A program made the translations under genes and the position numbers. Below are positions 5,687 through 7,395 of a DNA stretch of 7,395 nt, in pieces. The stretch's first letter is position 1. Every line of letters begins with the position of its first letter. The DNA comes from an uncultured Ruminococcus sp. (GTDB lineage Bacteria; Bacillota; Clostridia; Oscillospirales; Acutalibacteraceae): positions 1 to 7,395 of the forward strand of contig CALBHM010000243.1 in the NCBI GenBank assembly GCA_937892835.1. The letters run 5' to 3'. Under the pieces are notes generated by a model. That model was not told the origin of the DNA and ran no database searches. It saw only the letters and a program-made list of their open reading frames with translations.

Positions 5687-6456
5687 ACCTCACCGTTTTC
5701 GTGCGGCAAGTATAATAATGGGTTCTCGGTTTTGCCGTCAACCGTAATCTCAAAATGCAAGTGCGGCCCTGTGCTTCTGCCCGTACTGCCGACGAGAGCA
5801 ATCGTTTCGCCGGCACGGATTACATCGCCCTTTTCGGCAATTATCTTTGAGCAATGACAATAGAGAGTTTCACTGCCATCTTTATGGACAAGGCTTATGT
5901 AATTTCCTCCCACACTGTTGCTTCCGACCTCGCTGACTATTCCACTATAGGCTGCCCTTATTTCCGTCCCTTGACTTGCGGCAATGTCAACGCCGGAATG
6001 CATGAGATACTCACCCGAAACAGGATTAGTTCTGTTACCGTATTCCGAGGTTATCACGCCATGCACGGGAACAGTTATTTCTTCATCACTTTTAAAAAGC
6101 GACATAACCGCCATAGCTTCGCCGTCTGCAGCACTTTTGACCGTGTTAACACTTTTCTTTTCCGTCGATTTTTCAGCCGTCAGTCCGTCATCTGTCCCTT
6201 CCGCTCGTCCGATTACTTTTTTCGCCGATGATGCAATCTCCTCGGCATCCATATCAACAGACATTATTCTGTTGTATTCATCCCTGATAAATTCAAACGT
6301 CTGCGGACTCAGCCTGCCGATAAGGAAAACCGAAACAATGGCAAAAGCGCAAACGACCAGCTGAACAACCATTACAGAATTGGTTGAGCCTTTCCTTTTT
6401 TCAACCGTTTCAGTCTGTTCAAAATTCTCTTTCGGCTTTACTGCTGCTTCATCCAT
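5683..6456 (-). CDS. spoIVFA: Membrane-anchored M23/LytM peptidase-domain protein, SpoIVFA-like
   Basis: The 257-aa protein has a charged cytoplasmic N-terminus (1-27), one membrane helix (about 28-47), a charged linker (50-125) and a C-terminal M23 (LytM) domain (about 128-250). In Bacillus, SpoIVFA tethers and restrains SpoIVFB. Here the domain keeps the usual metal-site and catalytic residues: His153 and Asp157 (MHSGVDIAA), His201 (LYCHCSK) and the HLH pair His232/His234 (GPHLHFEI), so it might cleave peptidoglycan rather than act only as a scaffold. The ATG follows GAGGTGAT with a three-base spacer. The coupled M50 gene is the main reason for the SpoIVFA reading; SpoIIQ, another anchored LytM sporulation protein, has the same overall design and is the chief alternative. 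A consensus sigma-E -10 lies just upstream, which fits mother-cell expression. Confidence 0.75.
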   Translation of the reverse strand: MDEAAVKPKENFEQTETVEKRKGSTNSVMVVQLVVCAFAIVSVFLIGRLSPQTFEFIRDEYNRIMSVDMDAEEIASSAKKVIGRAEGTDDGLTAEKSTEKKSVNTVKSAADGEAMAVMSLFKSDEEITVPVHGVITSEYGNRTNPVSGEYLMHSGVDIAASQGTEIRAAYSGIVSEVGSNSVGGNYISLVHKDGSETLYCHCSKIIAEKGDVIRAGETIALVGSTGRSTGPHLHFEITVDGKTENPLLYLPHENGEV

Positions 6457-6473
6457 ATTATCACCTCAGCTAA

Positions 6474-6481
6474 ATTGTATG
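6474..6481 (-). promoter_or_regulatory. Sigma-E-like -10 element ahead of the M23/M50 pair
   Basis: CATACAAT on the minus strand is a full match to the Bacillus sigma-E -10 consensus. It lies 17 bases before the start codon, which implies a very short leader. The expected -35 region (15 bases upstream) reads GTTATTT, only a weak match. Bacillus spoIVFAB is itself a sigma-E operon, which supports the assignment. Confidence 0.55.
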
Positions 6482-6558
6482 CCGAAAATAAAATATAAAT
6501 AACTCAAAAAGCTACATATACACTCATTTTTGTTCACAAATAATCAGCAAATCGTCTA

Positions 6559-6587
6559 TTGACTTTTTTATACTCAAATGCGATAAT
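6559..6587 (+). promoter_or_regulatory. Sigma-A-type promoter of the AMP-binding enzyme gene
   Basis: TTGACT (6559-6564), a 17-base spacer and GATAAT (6582-6587), preceded by TGC as an extended -10. It lies 52 bp before the start. The divergent gap (6457-6639, 183 bp) thus holds one promoter for each direction and otherwise only AT-rich sequence. Confidence 0.75.
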
Positions 6588-6639
6588 TTAGGCAATAATT
6601 AAGATAATAAATATATATTCTCAGAAGGAGGTTATATAT

Positions 6640-7395
6640 ATGTCAAAAAAAATAAACTATCCTCTTTATGAGGTTCAGCCTTTTTCATCTGTAAAAGAGA
6701 TGATAGAGCTTGCCGTCCGTGACGCCGGCGACAAAGTTGCATACAAATTCAAAGTTGACGATGAGGTTCGTGAAATAACCTATTCGGAATTCTATGAAAC
6801 ATTAAAAAAACTCGGTGCATTTCTTCATGAAAACTCCGAGGACAAGAGACACGTTGCTTGTATCGGCAAAAACTCCTACGAATGGATAACAGCCTATATT
6901 ACAACTCTTCGCAGTGACGGCGTTTTTGTTCCGCTTGACAAGGATTTGCCGGAATCCGATATTATTCATGTTATAAACGACAGCGAATGCTCGATCGTTT
7001 TCTGCGATGGAAAGTATGAGGAAATCTTCAGAAATAATCTTGATAAGCTCCCGAACGTCAAGCATTTCATTGTCTTTGACAGAGAAGAGGACGACGGACT
7101 GTTCCTTTCCTATTCCAAGGCTCTTGAAAGCGGAGCCAAGTTTGACCCGGCGGCATTCCTTGCCGAGCAGAGCAAACCCGACGAGCTGAAGCTCCTTGTA
7201 TATACTTCGGGTACGACCGGATTCTCCAAGGGCGTTATGCTTTCCGAGCACAACCTCGTTTCAAGCGTTTATTACGGCCTTATGGTCTCCACGGTTTACG
7301 ACACAGGACTTTCCCTCCTGCCCTATCACCATACCTATGAGGCAGTCAGCGATATCCTCGTTTCATTCCACCATCATTCAACGCTTTGCATCAAA
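6640..7395 (+). CDS. AMP-binding (ANL superfamily) acyl-CoA synthetase-like enzyme, N-terminal fragment
   Basis: The reading frame is open for 252 codons and runs off the right edge. Enzymes of this family activate a carboxylic acid with ATP to an acyl-adenylate and then usually transfer it to coenzyme A or a carrier protein. The signature phosphate loop YTSGTTGFSKGVM is at residues 188-200, followed by LSEHNL (201-206). LPYHHTYE (227-234) corresponds to the family's conserved LP.(H/S)..(E) block. The N-terminal part (SSVKEMIELAVRDAGDKVAY and ITYSEFYETLKKLG) is typical of long-chain fatty-acid CoA ligases. The ATG has AAGGAGG eight bases upstream. The C-terminal subdomain that completes the active site lies outside the window, so substrate and product class (CoA ester or carrier-bound acyl) cannot be told. 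The gene is divergent from the M23 gene and has its own promoter. Confidence 0.9.
   Translation, partial: MSKKINYPLYEVQPFSSVKEMIELAVRDAGDKVAYKFKVDDEVREITYSEFYETLKKLGAFLHENSEDKRHVACIGKNSYEWITAYITTLRSDGVFVPLDKDLPESDIIHVINDSECSIVFCDGKYEEIFRNNLDKLPNVKHFIVFDREEDDGLFLSYSKALESGAKFDPAAFLAEQSKPDELKLLVYTSGTTGFSKGVMLSEHNLVSSVYYGLMVSTVYDTGLSLLPYHHTYEAVSDILVSFHHHSTLCIK

Noticed and set aside
5984..6364. 126-codon plus-strand open frame with a hydrophobic, signal-like look
   Set aside because: It is the complement of the M23 protein, whose motifs are unmistakable; no ribosome site precedes it.
6802..7251. 149-codon minus-strand open frame near the right end
   Set aside because: It is antisense to the AMP-binding enzyme, whose phosphate loop and start signals are clear.
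1..7395. Mobile elements, CRISPR repeats, tRNA/rRNA, riboswitches
   Set aside because: No transposase or integrase motifs, no regularly spaced repeats and no recognisable structured RNA were seen; untranslated gaps are all under 200 bp.

Overview
The window looks like chromosomal DNA of an anaerobic, endospore-forming Clostridia, most likely Ruminococcaceae/Oscillospiraceae. Four things suggest this: at least five sporulation or germination genes, Gram-positive Shine-Dalgarno sites (AGGAGG / AGGTGAT), moderate GC with AT-rich intergenic regions, and a secreted protease ending in a dockerin module of the kind common in fibre-degrading ruminococci. Genus-level placement is inference.

Layout, left to right. 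On the minus strand: the 5' end of a cyclophilin gene (cut by the window edge) and a spore-cortex muramic delta-lactam deacetylase (pdaA). On the plus strand, divergent from pdaA across only 41 bp: a secreted subtilisin-type protease with a C-terminal dockerin. It converges, with no base between the stop codons, on gpr (spore protease, minus). gpr diverges from rpsT (ribosomal protein S20, plus), a neighbourhood also known from Bacillus. Next on the plus strand is a small single-span membrane protein of unknown function with its own strong promoter. A bidirectional terminator then separates it from spoVAE (minus). Upstream of spoVAE, also on the minus strand, is an overlapping M23-peptidase / M50-peptidase pair resembling spoIVFA-spoIVFB, preceded by a sigma-E-like -10 element. 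The window ends with the first 252 codons of an acyl-CoA synthetase-type AMP-binding enzyme (plus), divergent from the M23 gene.

Functionally, the minus-strand genes cover successive parts of the spore cycle. The M23/M50 pair probably belongs to mother-cell signalling by regulated proteolysis, SpoVAE to dipicolinate transport, PdaA to cortex modification needed for germination, and GPR to degradation of small acid-soluble DNA-binding proteins at outgrowth. The plus-strand genes are vegetative or secretory. No tRNA, rRNA, CRISPR array or insertion sequence was seen, and no stretch over 300 bases lacks a gene. I did not find a convincing new multi-gene system. The points most worth following are the dockerin-bearing protease, the CBS-less SpoIVFB-like peptidase with an intact LytM partner, the almost prosequence-free GPR, and the solitary spoVAE.
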